A DNA stretch of 64,000 nucleotides. It comes from Planococcus antarcticus DSM 14505. Its GTDB lineage: Bacteria > Bacillota > Bacilli > Bacillales_A > Planococcaceae. Below, piece after piece: positions 25,131-33,373 of the stretch (positions are counted from its first letter, which is position 1; the number at the start of each line of letters is the position of its first letter). Location of the stretch: NCBI RefSeq assembly GCF_001687565.2, contig NZ_CP016534.2:2918501-2982500 (forward strand). The letters run 5' to 3'. Below the pieces are notes generated by a model. That model made no database searches. It was not told the origin of the DNA and saw only the letters and a list, made by a program, of their open reading frames with translations. A program made the translations under genes and the position numbers.

Positions 25131-25601
25131 TTACAAACCTCCATGTAATTGTTGTGATTCCCGCTGTTGGGCCCATAATCTATCAAACATCGTTCGATCT
25201 CCTGCGCTTAATGCTTCGTCGATCATTCGACTGTAGTTTTCCTGTTCCAGAAAGTAAATAGCGTCAACGGCTTCTTTCACGGACTGTTCATTTACTTCAA
25301 TCAATTCGTCTCTTTCTTCCTGTAAAATTGCTTGGAGGTGTCTGTGGATGTCCGACACGAGCAACAATTGATAGAGAGGCAAGCGGATAAAGCGGTTACC
25401 TTTTTGAAAGACGAAAACTTCCGAGAGGTTTTCCACTTGGAACGTATTGAGGTTGACGATAATCTCTTTGCCTTCCACGGGAATAAAGTGGAACAATTCA
25501 TCATCTTTCATAATGGAGAAGTATTGATAAGCAAAAACGAATTTCACTAAATGCCCTTCTTTCTTTGTATAGAACGGCTTCATGAGTTTCACATGCAACA
25601 T
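25131..25601 (-). CDS. IDEAL-domain protein
   Basis: 156 residues from ATG 25601, where GGGGGTG lies six bases upstream; a longer frame to 25694 lacks start signals. The C-terminal segment SRMIDEALSAGDRTMFDRLW (about 125-145) is the IDEAL motif, a short helical domain found in Bacilli proteins such as ComK-related and UPF0302 proteins. The central part is mixed beta/alpha with QEERDELIEVNE, likely helical. Function unknown. Monocistronic on the minus strand. Confidence 0.72.
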   Translation of the reverse strand: MLHVKLMKPFYTKKEGHLVKFVFAYQYFSIMKDDELFHFIPVEGKEIIVNLNTFQVENLSEVFVFQKGNRFIRLPLYQLLLVSDIHRHLQAILQEERDELIEVNEQSVKEAVDAIYFLEQENYSRMIDEALSAGDRTMFDRLWAQQRESQQLHGGL

Positions 25602-26126
25602 CTGATTCACCCCCATTTTTTTAATATTCTGATTACAACTATTGTACCATAAAAAGGTCTTTTCGAAAATAGTATTGCACAGGAACCTCCTCATATAATA
25701 GAGGTTTCAGAACATATTTCTGTCACATATTTTATTGAACTAGCCCCACTTAATGGAAGCTGTTTGTATGCTGGATACTTGAGTATAGAAACGATACTTT
25801 CCGGCCACCCTGACCCTCGGAAAAAATGTAATTTTTGTTGTGAAATCCTTGTAACAAGTTAATGGGTTCATGTAGAGAAGAAAACAAGTTTAGCAGAGGC
25901 AACAACAGCTGCACGAAGAAGCATCAAAACTTCATGTAGCAACCCAAAAACTTTTTATAGAACCTGTCTACTCCAAGTACAACATCGCTGTCGAGCGATT
26001 CCAAAAGCCCACACTTCCTATCTACCACATGCCATTAGGATTTCTCCTTACCAAAATCAACCTGCCAACCTAGCTACTACAAAAAAAGTATCACCGCAGC
26101 CAATAGAACACTCCTTCTTCCCAAAT
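25602..26126. other. Gene-free region with dispersed repeat
   Basis: About 500 bases between the 26186 gene's terminator and the IDEAL gene start. No supported gene. A family A repeat lies at 25866-25950 and further repeat-like strings (TATAGAACCTGTCTACTCC) at 25957-25975. The IDEAL gene promoter should lie near 25620-25700. Confidence 0.5.
25866..25950 (-). repeat. Dispersed intergenic repeat, family A (copy 3)
   Basis: On the minus strand TGGGTTGCTACATGAAGTTT, then TTCTTCGTGC, then CTTCTCTACATGAACCC. Shares the CTACATGAA-TTTT-TTCGTGC pattern with copies at 8.1 and 14.0 kb. Confidence 0.5.
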
Positions 26127-26167
26127 AAAAAACCTGTCAGCTACCAAAATACAGGTTAGCCGGCAGG
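26127..26167 (-). terminator. Terminator of the 26186-26557 gene
   Basis: On the minus strand AACCTGCCGGCTAACC pairs with GGTAGCTGACAGGTT (two mismatches), followed by TTTTTATTT. Confidence 0.75.
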
Positions 26168-26185
26168 TTGAGGAAAAAAGCCTTG

Positions 26186-26557
26186 TTATTTTTTGCTGCG
26201 TGTTCGTTGGTGGCGATGGCGTGGAGCGGTGACCATGAAATGCATTTCGTTCGGATTGATATAAATGGATACTTTCTCCATGATATAAGCTACCAGAACA
26301 TGGAATTCCTCGTCGGACAATTGCCGTTTACAAAAAATAATTTGGTTCATTTTGAAATCGACCTGCACCTGCTCTAGGTAATCCGGAAACAGCCGAGGGT
26401 TATGGATACTATAACAATTACCATCTGATGAAATTTGCCAACTGATCTTACCAAATACCAATTCGGCCTTCGCATACACTACTTCCCAAGCCATAATGTC
26501 CTTTGGATGTAAAACGGATCGCAAATCGGGGATTTCCAAAATAAACGAATTGAACAA
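26186..26557 (-). CDS. Hypothetical protein, 123 residues
   Basis: TTG 26557 with AGGAG eight bases before it. No signal peptide or membrane helix. A mixed beta/alpha protein with a strongly basic C-terminal tail (TAPRHRHQRTRSKK) that could bind nucleic acid or polyphosphate. Divergent from the SWIM/SNF2 operon and with its own terminator, so it is likely a real gene. I do not recognise the family. Confidence 0.6.
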   Translation of the reverse strand: MFNSFILEIPDLRSVLHPKDIMAWEVVYAKAELVFGKISWQISSDGNCYSIHNPRLFPDYLEQVQVDFKMNQIIFCKRQLSDEEFHVLVAYIMEKVSIYINPNEMHFMVTAPRHRHQRTRSKK

Positions 26558-26754
26558 CTATCATTCTCCTATCCACACAATTTAATTAGGTCTTTATTAC
26601 TTTTATAATACCATTTGATTTACATAAAACAAGGACTGAATAAAAATAATCTCTTGATTTTATAGCCACTAAAACGACTATACATTCTTCACCATTTACG
26701 GAGCAGCCAGAAAGTCGTACAATAGAAGGAAAGTTTTATTTTGGGGCGATGCAT

Positions 26755-28287
26755 ATGGCTACGGTTCAATCCCTGGCGAAAAGATTCGAAGATACGATTC
26801 ACAATTATATGGCTGCTATCGACAAATCACTTCTGCCAACTCGTGCGTTGGATGAAGAAATGGTTCGAAAAGCAGTCTTTTTAGTGCGTCACGACGGCGT
26901 TCAGATTCAGTCGTTCAATGAAGAGCGATTGTTGCTCGAAGCAATCGTCAAAGATGCACATGCAGTTAAAGTGGTTCTCAACTTCGACAAGCTCACGGCA
27001 ATTTGTGCCTGTCCGCAGGAAACGATGTGCCGCCATCGACTAGCGGTCATTTTTTCGCTGTATCAAAAAATCGGCTCGCTTTCTGAATGGGTTGCCGCCT
27101 GGCGCGAGCCCGAAAACAAGCAGCTAACTTTATTATCCGAAAAGCGCTCGCCTGAACAATGGACAAAATTGATTCGCAGCGTATGGCGCGACGACATTCC
27201 AGACTACACCACACGCAATTATTTTTATTTTGAACAGATGTATGACGGTCGTTTGAAGAACTCCTTATCCTACGTACCCTTGGAACGCGAATGGAAGGTG
27301 CTTTACCGAACCTATGCCCATTTTATTTCATTGACCGAAGTGTGGGCGACTTTTGTCGCTGGCACACAAGAAGTCCATCATTCCTTTTTTAAGACTTGGT
27401 TTGATGATGAATTACACGAATTGCGTGATTTGCTCGGTCAACTGCGCGTTCAGCACCGGACATTTGAAACGGATGCTTTTTTTGAATACCTGAAAACATT
27501 GATCCGTGAATTCATAGAAGTGAAAGATAACTCATTTTCGCAACGATTTTTACTTTACCAATTGTTTTGGACCAATTTATTCACCACTAACCGGATTCGC
27601 GAAAAAGAGCTTGGTGTGCTTAAAAATCCGGACGAACGGCTGAAAGCATTTTTTGCTATTATCTTAAAAAAAGAGCTTGAGGTTCGAAAAATATCACCAA
27701 ACGAAATGCATGACTGGATTGAACTGGCTGTTCTTGCCGAAAATGAAAATCATCCACAAGCATTGACAAGTATTTTGATGGAAATCAAACCTCATGTGAA
27801 AACCTTCCTGTTTGAAGGACTTTATACACAATACCGCCATCACTATGTGCGGACACTCAGCCGCTTGTTTTCGCAAATCGAGTTGAGTGAGTTGGACTGG
27901 GAAGACTTGTTCAAGCAATTTGGCCATTATGGACTCCCAGCCTACTCTGCTTACCTGATTGAAAAGCAATTATACAAACAATGGGCAGAACTGCATCATC
28001 TTCATAACTCCCCTTTATATTTCGCAGAGGAATGCGGACTCAAAGAAGTGCAGACAAAAGCGCCTGATTATGTGTTGCCCCTCTTTCACCGGTATGCGCT
28101 GGCTTATTTAGATGAGCGCAACCGGCCGAGCTACAAGCAAGCCGTGCGCATCTGGAAAAAGATGAAAGCTGCCTGCAAGAAAAGCGGTCAAATGGAGTTC
28201 TGGACTGCCTACATCAATGAAATCCGCACACAGAACAAACGTCTGCGTGCACTTCAGGAAGAGATCGAGAAAGGAAATCTGATATGA
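26755..28287 (+). CDS. ywqB: SWIM zinc-finger protein (YwqB-like)
   Basis: 510 residues from ATG 26755; GGGG lies eight bases upstream, while an ATG at 26749 is too close. The SWIM motif CxC-x6-CxH is visible as ICACPQETMCRHRLAV (about residues 84-99). The remainder is helical with no other recognised domain. SWIM proteins bind DNA or protein and are paired with SNF2-type helicases; in B. subtilis YwqB sits next to helicase YwqA. The stop overlaps the helicase ATG by four bases (ATGA), so the two are co-translated and probably act together in DNA processing. Confidence 0.85.
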   Translation: MATVQSLAKRFEDTIHNYMAAIDKSLLPTRALDEEMVRKAVFLVRHDGVQIQSFNEERLLLEAIVKDAHAVKVVLNFDKLTAICACPQETMCRHRLAVIFSLYQKIGSLSEWVAAWREPENKQLTLLSEKRSPEQWTKLIRSVWRDDIPDYTTRNYFYFEQMYDGRLKNSLSYVPLEREWKVLYRTYAHFISLTEVWATFVAGTQEVHHSFFKTWFDDELHELRDLLGQLRVQHRTFETDAFFEYLKTLIREFIEVKDNSFSQRFLLYQLFWTNLFTTNRIREKELGVLKNPDERLKAFFAIILKKELEVRKISPNEMHDWIELAVLAENENHPQALTSILMEIKPHVKTFLFEGLYTQYRHHYVRTLSRLFSQIELSELDWEDLFKQFGHYGLPAYSAYLIEKQLYKQWAELHHLHNSPLYFAEECGLKEVQTKAPDYVLPLFHRYALAYLDERNRPSYKQAVRIWKKMKAACKKSGQMEFWTAYINEIRTQNKRLRALQEEIEKGNLI

Positions 28288-31007
28288 ATCAATTCCAAAC
28301 TGAAGGAAGCCGCCTCTATTATTTAACGATCAGCCGCGGAGAACTTTTCCGTATCCAGGCGACCAATGAAGCCGGCAACCGGATTCCGCCGGAAATCTGG
28401 AAGCCATATTTGTATTTTCTAGACAAAGATAGCTTTTTTGGTTTGACCGCACAGACAGATGGACTAGACCTAGTGCTGACCCCCGCTGATTTTGTCCGCT
28501 TATTTCAGCGTGAACCTCACCATTATGTGATGTTCGCCGGACAACGCAAGGAAGATGAAGACTGGCTGAAGCTTGCGGGAAAAGTCGCTGATTCCTTGAG
28601 CGATCCAGATTTATGGGATCATGTCTCGGTTGAAGACGGTGACATCCTCATCAGCGATAAGTACGGCGATCAGGAAATCCGGACTTTCCTTAGTGATACG
28701 ATCCATCATCAATTGCGCCAAAAAGGATTAATGGTAGCCCAGCTGCCTTATATCCAGGGATTTATCCAACAGGCGGGTTGGCAGGGCTTACCAGATGCGG
28801 ATGACTATGTCGTCGCAGTACAGTTAAGTGAACCGGATGCAGATGAATTCTGGTCCTTTAAAGTCGTGATGCGTTCGAAAAGGGGCAGCGTCTACTGGTC
28901 CCCTTCCAAGCGTCGTGCAAATGAACCGATCGACAAGGCTTTGCCAGAGAAATGGCGCGCCTTTGCGGAGGATATTCAACAACGCCAATCGCTGCTGTTA
29001 AGCTTATGCCCTTCTGTCGAGCAGTTTGATGAAGACCGTTTTTATCACGTTGAATGGACTGACGCAGAAATTCTTGAGTTTCTGCGCAACGATGCAGAAA
29101 TTCTGCAGGCGTTTGGTATCGAAGTATCGATTCCTTCTTGGCTGAAGGTTGTTCAAGAATCGAAAATCCATGTCAAAGCCAATGTCAACTCGCCGATTAA
29201 GAAAGCGTCGGTTGTTGGACTCGACCAGATTATCAATTTTGACTGGCAGTTTTCCCTTAATGGCCATGATCTCAGCATGCAAGATTTTCAACGGTTAGTG
29301 TCCGAGAACAAGGAATTTATTCGTATTGGCAATGAATGGGTACGCGTCGATTCAAACCTATTGATGCAATTGCGTAAGATGATTGAGGAAGCAGAAGATG
29401 CCGACTGGACCATCAAAGACATGTTGTTTCAGAACGTACCCGAAATCATGCTGGAAGAAACGGCGGAAGAAGAAGATCCACTGGTTGAATTTCATTTGAA
29501 CCGATCGCTGAAAACGTTGCTCGATAAGCTATTAGATAAACGTGATTTGCCGGAAACGCCGCTGCCACAGAATTTACTAACAGAGCTGCGCCCTTACCAG
29601 AAAATCGGTTTTGATTATTTGGTATTTATGCGTGAGGAGGGCTTTGGCCTTTGTTTGGCCGATGATATGGGGCTCGGAAAAACGGTTCAGCTAATAACGT
29701 ACCTGCTGCATGTCCACGGAAAAAATCCGGATCAGCCATCGCTGATTGTCTGTCCGACTTCCGTGCTCGGCAACTGGCAAAAAGAATTGGAGCGTTTTGC
29801 GCCTGATTTGAAGGTTGCAACCCATTACGGCAGCATCCGTCCAAAAGGCGATGAGTTCAATGCCTTTTTAGCGGAAGAAAAACCGGATGTTGTCTTATCG
29901 ACTTACGGCATCGTGTCTTCTGATGGGGAGGAAATGCAGAGCCTGCACTGGTCGAGCATTACCTTGGACGAAGCGCAGAACATCAAGAATATGTACACAA
30001 AACAATCGCGGACGATCCGGAAGTTTAAAGGCGACCATCATATCGCCTTAACGGGTACGCCGATTGAAAACCGGCTGTCTGAATTATGGTCGATTTTCGA
30101 TTTCATCAATAAAGGCTACCTGTACCGCATTAAGCAGTTCCAAGAAACCTTCATGATTCCGATTGAACGTGATAATTCTGAAGAACATAAAGAAAAATTG
30201 CGGCAGCGGATTCAGCCATTCCTATTGCGCCGAACGAAAAAAGACCCGGATTTGCAGTTGAATCTGCCTGAAAAGCAGGAACAGTTGGAGTATTGTCCAT
30301 TAACGCCTGAACAGGCCGCTCTTTACGAAGGACTGGTGCAGGATACGGTGCAGAAAATGGAGACGCTCACAGGTTTTGAGAAAAAAGGTCTGGTATTGAA
30401 AATGTTGAGCAAATTGAAGCAGCTATGTAATCATCCGTCTCTCTATTTGAAAGAGCCGTATACGAGCGCCGCTGAAGTCTTGCCTCGTTCTCAAAAACTG
30501 GAGCGCATTGTGACCTTGGCCGGGGAAATTGCTGAACGCGGGGAACAATGTTTGATATTTACGCAATATATCGGAATGGGGCATTTGCTGCAGCAGGCCA
30601 TTAATGAATTGTATGGCCATGAAGTGCCGTTCTTGACCGGTAGCATGCCGAAACAACAACGTGATTCCCTAGTGGCTTCTTTCCAGGAAGGCAAATTCCC
30701 AATCTTCATCTTGTCCTTGAAAGCGGGTGGCACTGGCCTTAACTTAACGGCCGCGACACACGTTCTCCATGCCGACAGATGGTGGAACCCTGCCGTGGAA
30801 AACCAGGCGACTGACCGTGCCTATCGTATTGGACAGACGCAATTCGTTCATGTCCATAAATTTGTGACCATCGGGACAATTGAGGAAAAAATCGACTCCC
30901 TGCTGGTGCAAAAGCAGTCGATGTCCGAAGAATTTATCCAATCCAGCCAATGGATGACTGATCTTTCGGACACGGACTTGAAGGAACTGTTTACTTATTC
31001 ACTTTAA
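28284..31007 (+). CDS. ywqA: SNF2-family helicase (YwqA-like)
   Basis: 907 residues. A large N-terminal region (about 1-430, SNF2-associated bacterial domain) is followed by the two-lobe SNF2 ATPase: Walker A DDMGLGKTVQLITYL (about 458-472), DEAQ box LDEAQNIKN (about 560), motif III LTGTPIENRLSELWS (about 590-604), and in lobe 2 LSLKAGGTGLNLTAA and the final motif QATDRAYRIGQ (about 848). SWI2/SNF2 proteins translocate on double-stranded DNA and remodel protein-DNA complexes. Co-translated with the SWIM protein. A strong terminator follows 14 bases after the stop. Confidence 0.92.
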   Translation: MNQFQTEGSRLYYLTISRGELFRIQATNEAGNRIPPEIWKPYLYFLDKDSFFGLTAQTDGLDLVLTPADFVRLFQREPHHYVMFAGQRKEDEDWLKLAGKVADSLSDPDLWDHVSVEDGDILISDKYGDQEIRTFLSDTIHHQLRQKGLMVAQLPYIQGFIQQAGWQGLPDADDYVVAVQLSEPDADEFWSFKVVMRSKRGSVYWSPSKRRANEPIDKALPEKWRAFAEDIQQRQSLLLSLCPSVEQFDEDRFYHVEWTDAEILEFLRNDAEILQAFGIEVSIPSWLKVVQESKIHVKANVNSPIKKASVVGLDQIINFDWQFSLNGHDLSMQDFQRLVSENKEFIRIGNEWVRVDSNLLMQLRKMIEEAEDADWTIKDMLFQNVPEIMLEETAEEEDPLVEFHLNRSLKTLLDKLLDKRDLPETPLPQNLLTELRPYQKIGFDYLVFMREEGFGLCLADDMGLGKTVQLITYLLHVHGKNPDQPSLIVCPTSVLGNWQKELERFAPDLKVATHYGSIRPKGDEFNAFLAEEKPDVVLSTYGIVSSDGEEMQSLHWSSITLDEAQNIKNMYTKQSRTIRKFKGDHHIALTGTPIENRLSELWSIFDFINKGYLYRIKQFQETFMIPIERDNSEEHKEKLRQRIQPFLLRRTKKDPDLQLNLPEKQEQLEYCPLTPEQAALYEGLVQDTVQKMETLTGFEKKGLVLKMLSKLKQLCNHPSLYLKEPYTSAAEVLPRSQKLERIVTLAGEIAERGEQCLIFTQYIGMGHLLQQAINELYGHEVPFLTGSMPKQQRDSLVASFQEGKFPIFILSLKAGGTGLNLTAATHVLHADRWWNPAVENQATDRAYRIGQTQFVHVHKFVTIGTIEEKIDSLLVQKQSMSEEFIQSSQWMTDLSDTDLKELFTYSL

Positions 31008-31020
31008 ATAGCTTTAAATA

Positions 31021-31058
31021 AATCCGGCCAGGTCCCCACCTGGCCGGATTCCCCTTTT
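31021..31058 (+). terminator. Terminator of the ywqBA operon
   Basis: Perfect 13-bp stem AATCCGGCCAGGT/ACCTGGCCGGATT with loop CCCC followed by CCCCTTTT. Confidence 0.85.
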
Positions 31059-31070
31059 AGACGTGAAAGT

Positions 31071-31214
31071 TTACCCTTTTTGAACGGAACGGAAGATCGA
31101 TTTCAGTTCACTTAGTTCCCGCTCCGCCTCTGCCAATCGCTGATGGAGCAAAGCGGTTAGTTTGATCAATTGCTCCATATGCACTTCCAGTTGCAGCTGT
31201 ACATCTTTTGGCAT
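31071..31214 (-). CDS. Small coiled-coil protein, 47 residues
   Basis: ATG 31214 preceded by AAGGGGG at nine bases; stop TAA at 31073-31071. The product starts MPKDVQLQLEVHMEQLIKLT and is almost entirely a charged amphipathic helix with heptad-like leucines (LLHQRLAEAERELSELKSIF), ending FRSVQKG. It lies 25 bases downstream of ssb on the same strand, so it is probably cotranscribed with ssb. No family recognised. Could bind SSB or another helical partner; inference only. Confidence 0.6.
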   Translation of the reverse strand: MPKDVQLQLEVHMEQLIKLTALLHQRLAEAERELSELKSIFRSVQKG

Positions 31215-31239
31215 CGCTAAGTGCCCCCTTCTTAATTGT

Positions 31240-31650
31240 TTATACGTTTACCTGCTCCGTCCCCGGCGGTTGGAAATCGAAGTCTGCATCAGACTGCGCT
31301 GTCTCCTGCTGAGCGGCGGTTTCTTCTTGTGATTTTCTCCTGTCGAGAAATCGGATCTGGTCGCCGAGCACTTCCGTCACAAAAATGCGTGTGCCATCTT
31401 CTTTGTCATAAGAACGCGATTGCAGGCGGCCTGTGACAGCGACAAGTGAACCTTTAACACAGTATTTCGAGACATTGTGAGCAGGCTTTCCCCAGGTGGA
31501 GCAAAGAACATAATCTGTTTCCGTTTCTCCTTTCTGATTTTTATAATTTCTGGAGACCGCTATGATGAAGGATGTATGTATCCGCCCTTCACTCATGACA
31601 CGCATGGATGGATCTTTTGTTAAACGTCCTACAATTCCGACTTGGTTCAT
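31240..31650 (-). CDS. ssb: Single-stranded DNA-binding protein (SsbB-like)
   Basis: 136 residues: an OB-fold (about 1-105) with MNQVGIVGRLTKDPSMR, VSRNYKNQKGETETDYV and GRLQSRSYDKEDGTRIF typical of SSB. The C-terminus ends QPPGTEQVNV rather than the acidic DDDLPF-type tip used by SsbA to recruit repair proteins. This, and the location next to ywpF, suggest the SsbB (ywpH) branch linked to competence rather than the replication SSB. GAAAGGAGGTGAG precedes the ATG. The small helical protein gene follows. Confidence 0.88.
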   Translation of the reverse strand: MNQVGIVGRLTKDPSMRVMSEGRIHTSFIIAVSRNYKNQKGETETDYVLCSTWGKPAHNVSKYCVKGSLVAVTGRLQSRSYDKEDGTRIFVTEVLGDQIRFLDRRKSQEETAAQQETAQSDADFDFQPPGTEQVNV

Positions 31651-31900
31651 TTTCTCACCTCCTTTCGCTTACTTAGAGCATACTAAGAAGATTGAATTCT
31701 TTGCAAAACTGAAAAAATTAGTTTTCATGGATTTTCTGCTTTCATATTTCATTTTTTAAACCTGTTATAATATTTTTTTCATCATTATTGATTGAATTGA
31801 TTGTGTTTTGGGATGATCTCTCTCTAAACCAAAAATAGTTTTTAGAAGAGTGTCCATTTTTTTCAGCGGCCTTTACGGTTCGCCTGTCAAATCTTCTATA

Positions 31901-31909
31901 TGCTATACT
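31901..31909 (+). promoter_or_regulatory. Extended -10 promoter of ywpF
   Basis: TGC-TATACT, an extended -10 element, 32 bases upstream of the ywpF ATG; -35 weak as common with extended -10 promoters. Confidence 0.5.
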
Positions 31910-31940
31910 AAAATAAAGTGAGTATTGGAGGCATTGCTGC

Positions 31941-32372
31941 ATGAAAACATTTAAAATGCTGTCATTAGGTGTTGAAAAAGACGAGCAAGTGATGGACTAT
32001 CCTGTTTTTGATGGGATTATCATCAACCAAGAAAATGATGAACGTTCATGGGTTCTTGAAATGCTGATCGATTTACCGCATCAAGAAATTTTTGATCAAT
32101 TGATGGAAACTCAAGAAGTCGTATCTGTTCAAGTCGTAATTTCTTATCCTGGGAACGAACCGGCACCTTTTGAAGTTATGATTCAAGACGTAAAAGTGAT
32201 GGGTGAGCATGCTTCGGTATTGATGAAAGGCACATTAAAACGGGCCCGTCGGAAATATGCAGAAACTTTGCTATCTGAGCTCTTAGAAGATGGACTTGAA
32301 GGCCATGAGCTTCTTGAACGTTTTGAAACTGATATGCGCACACGTCCTGGTCTTCGTAAAGACGAAGCTTAG
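31941..32372 (+). CDS. ywpF: YwpF-like family protein
   Basis: 143 residues. The N-terminus (MKTFKMLSLGVEKDE, then DGIIINQEND, WVLEMLIDL) and the VQVVISYPGNEPAPFEV segment match the YwpF-like family of Bacilli, a small soluble protein of unknown function. ATG has GGAGG nine bases upstream. The C-terminal part is helical and charged. Position between ssb and fabZ agrees with the ssbB-ywpF-fabZ neighbourhood of B. subtilis, supporting the call. Confidence 0.78.
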   Translation: MKTFKMLSLGVEKDEQVMDYPVFDGIIINQENDERSWVLEMLIDLPHQEIFDQLMETQEVVSVQVVISYPGNEPAPFEVMIQDVKVMGEHASVLMKGTLKRARRKYAETLLSELLEDGLEGHELLERFETDMRTRPGLRKDEA

Positions 32373-32394
32373 TTTTTCTTAAAATTTCTTTACT

Positions 32395-32447
32395 AAAAAA
32401 AGCTGTTCACGGAAGTCATTGTTTCTGACTTTCGTGAACAGCTTTTT
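32395..32447. terminator. Bidirectional terminator between ywpF and fabZ
   Basis: AAAAAAGCTGTTCACG-AAGTCA and TGACTTTCGTGAACAGCTTTTT form a long stem with one mismatch between converging genes; T runs on both strands. Confidence 0.88.
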
Positions 32448-32467
32448 ATTTGTTTTGTTGATCCAAC

Positions 32468-32905
32468 TTATGCTTCAACAACTGGCCCTAAAGCAAAAAG
32501 AATGTCGCATTCACAGGCTATTTCTCCGTCTACTGTGGCAATGGCATGCCCTTTACCCATTGAACCGCGAAGTTTCGTCAATTCAACTTCCAGGCGCAAT
32601 TGATCGCCTGGGACGACCTGTCGTTTAAAACGGCAGTTATCGATACCTGTGAAGAATGCTAGACGACCTTTGTTGGCATCCATCTGCAAGACAGCTGCAG
32701 CACCGACTTGTGCCAGCGCTTCAACGATCAGCACACCCGGCATTACCGGATACCCTGGAAAATGGCCATTAAAAAATTGTTCATTTGCCGATACGTTTTT
32801 TAAACCGACAGCTTTCTTGCCCGCTTCGATTTCCAACATACGATCCACCATCAAAAACGGATAACGATGCGGCAAAATTGCCTGAATTTGTTCTGTTGTC
32901 AACAA
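32468..32905 (-). CDS. fabZ: 3-hydroxyacyl-[ACP] dehydratase FabZ
   Basis: 145 residues, hot-dog fold. [13 protein letters not shown] near the start and [22 protein letters not shown] with the catalytic His and Glu identify FabZ, which dehydrates beta-hydroxyacyl-ACP in fatty acid elongation. Start is TTG 32905 (AAAGGAG nine bases before); a second TTG follows directly. Last gene of the mbl-epuA-fabZ run on the minus strand. Confidence 0.93.
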   Translation of the reverse strand: MLTTEQIQAILPHRYPFLMVDRMLEIEAGKKAVGLKNVSANEQFFNGHFPGYPVMPGVLIVEALAQVGAAAVLQMDANKGRLAFFTGIDNCRFKRQVVPGDQLRLEVELTKLRGSMGKGHAIATVDGEIACECDILFALGPVVEA

Positions 32906-33007
32906 TCGATTCAGCTCCTTTTATCTTGCTATAACGGTCAATTAAGCCCAAATAAATCACCTAACGCTTAATGGAAACCAAAAACTCCAACTATGCGAAG
33001 TTTCTCC

Positions 33008-33271
33008 TTATTTCCCATCCATAATGTCTAATATGTGCTGCCAGGTTTCCCATTTCAAAGCGTCAGCTGGTTCGCCATCTCCGATGACACCAAAGCCCAC
33101 CATTGCACCAAAAACAGCCGCTAAGCTAATCAAAGCGACCACCATGATAATACGAAGCCAGATTGGAAACAGACGAATTTGCACCCACCATGTCTTTTTC
33201 GGCGCTTTTGCATCTGTTGCTTTTTTTTCATCTTTTTTCCGAAGAGAAAAGTTTTTTTTCAGCTCAGCCAT
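33008..33271 (-). CDS. EpuA-like small membrane protein (often labelled RNA polymerase subunit beta)
   Basis: 87 residues: a basic N-terminus (KKNFSLRKKDEKKATDAKAPKK), one membrane helix (about 38-62, LRIIMVVALISLAAVFGAMVGF), and a short external tail with PADALKWETWQHILDIM, the conserved end of the EpuA family. These proteins are auto-annotated as DNA-directed RNA polymerase subunit beta without evidence; the membrane helix argues against that. GGAG lies close to the ATG. Between mbl and fabZ, as in related Bacilli. Confidence 0.72.
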   Translation of the reverse strand: MAELKKNFSLRKKDEKKATDAKAPKKTWWVQIRLFPIWLRIIMVVALISLAAVFGAMVGFGVIGDGEPADALKWETWQHILDIMDGK

Positions 33272-33373
33272 TCACTCCGTCAACCTTTCCATCTACTCAA
33301 TTATCAAATCTCAGCAAAAAAAATTCCGATAAACTCATTCCATTATACTAGAACGCTCTTTTTTTGCCATCTG

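Noticed and set aside
33008-33271. RNA polymerase beta subunit label
   Set aside because: The 87-residue product has a membrane helix and no similarity to RpoB motifs; treated as EpuA-like instead.
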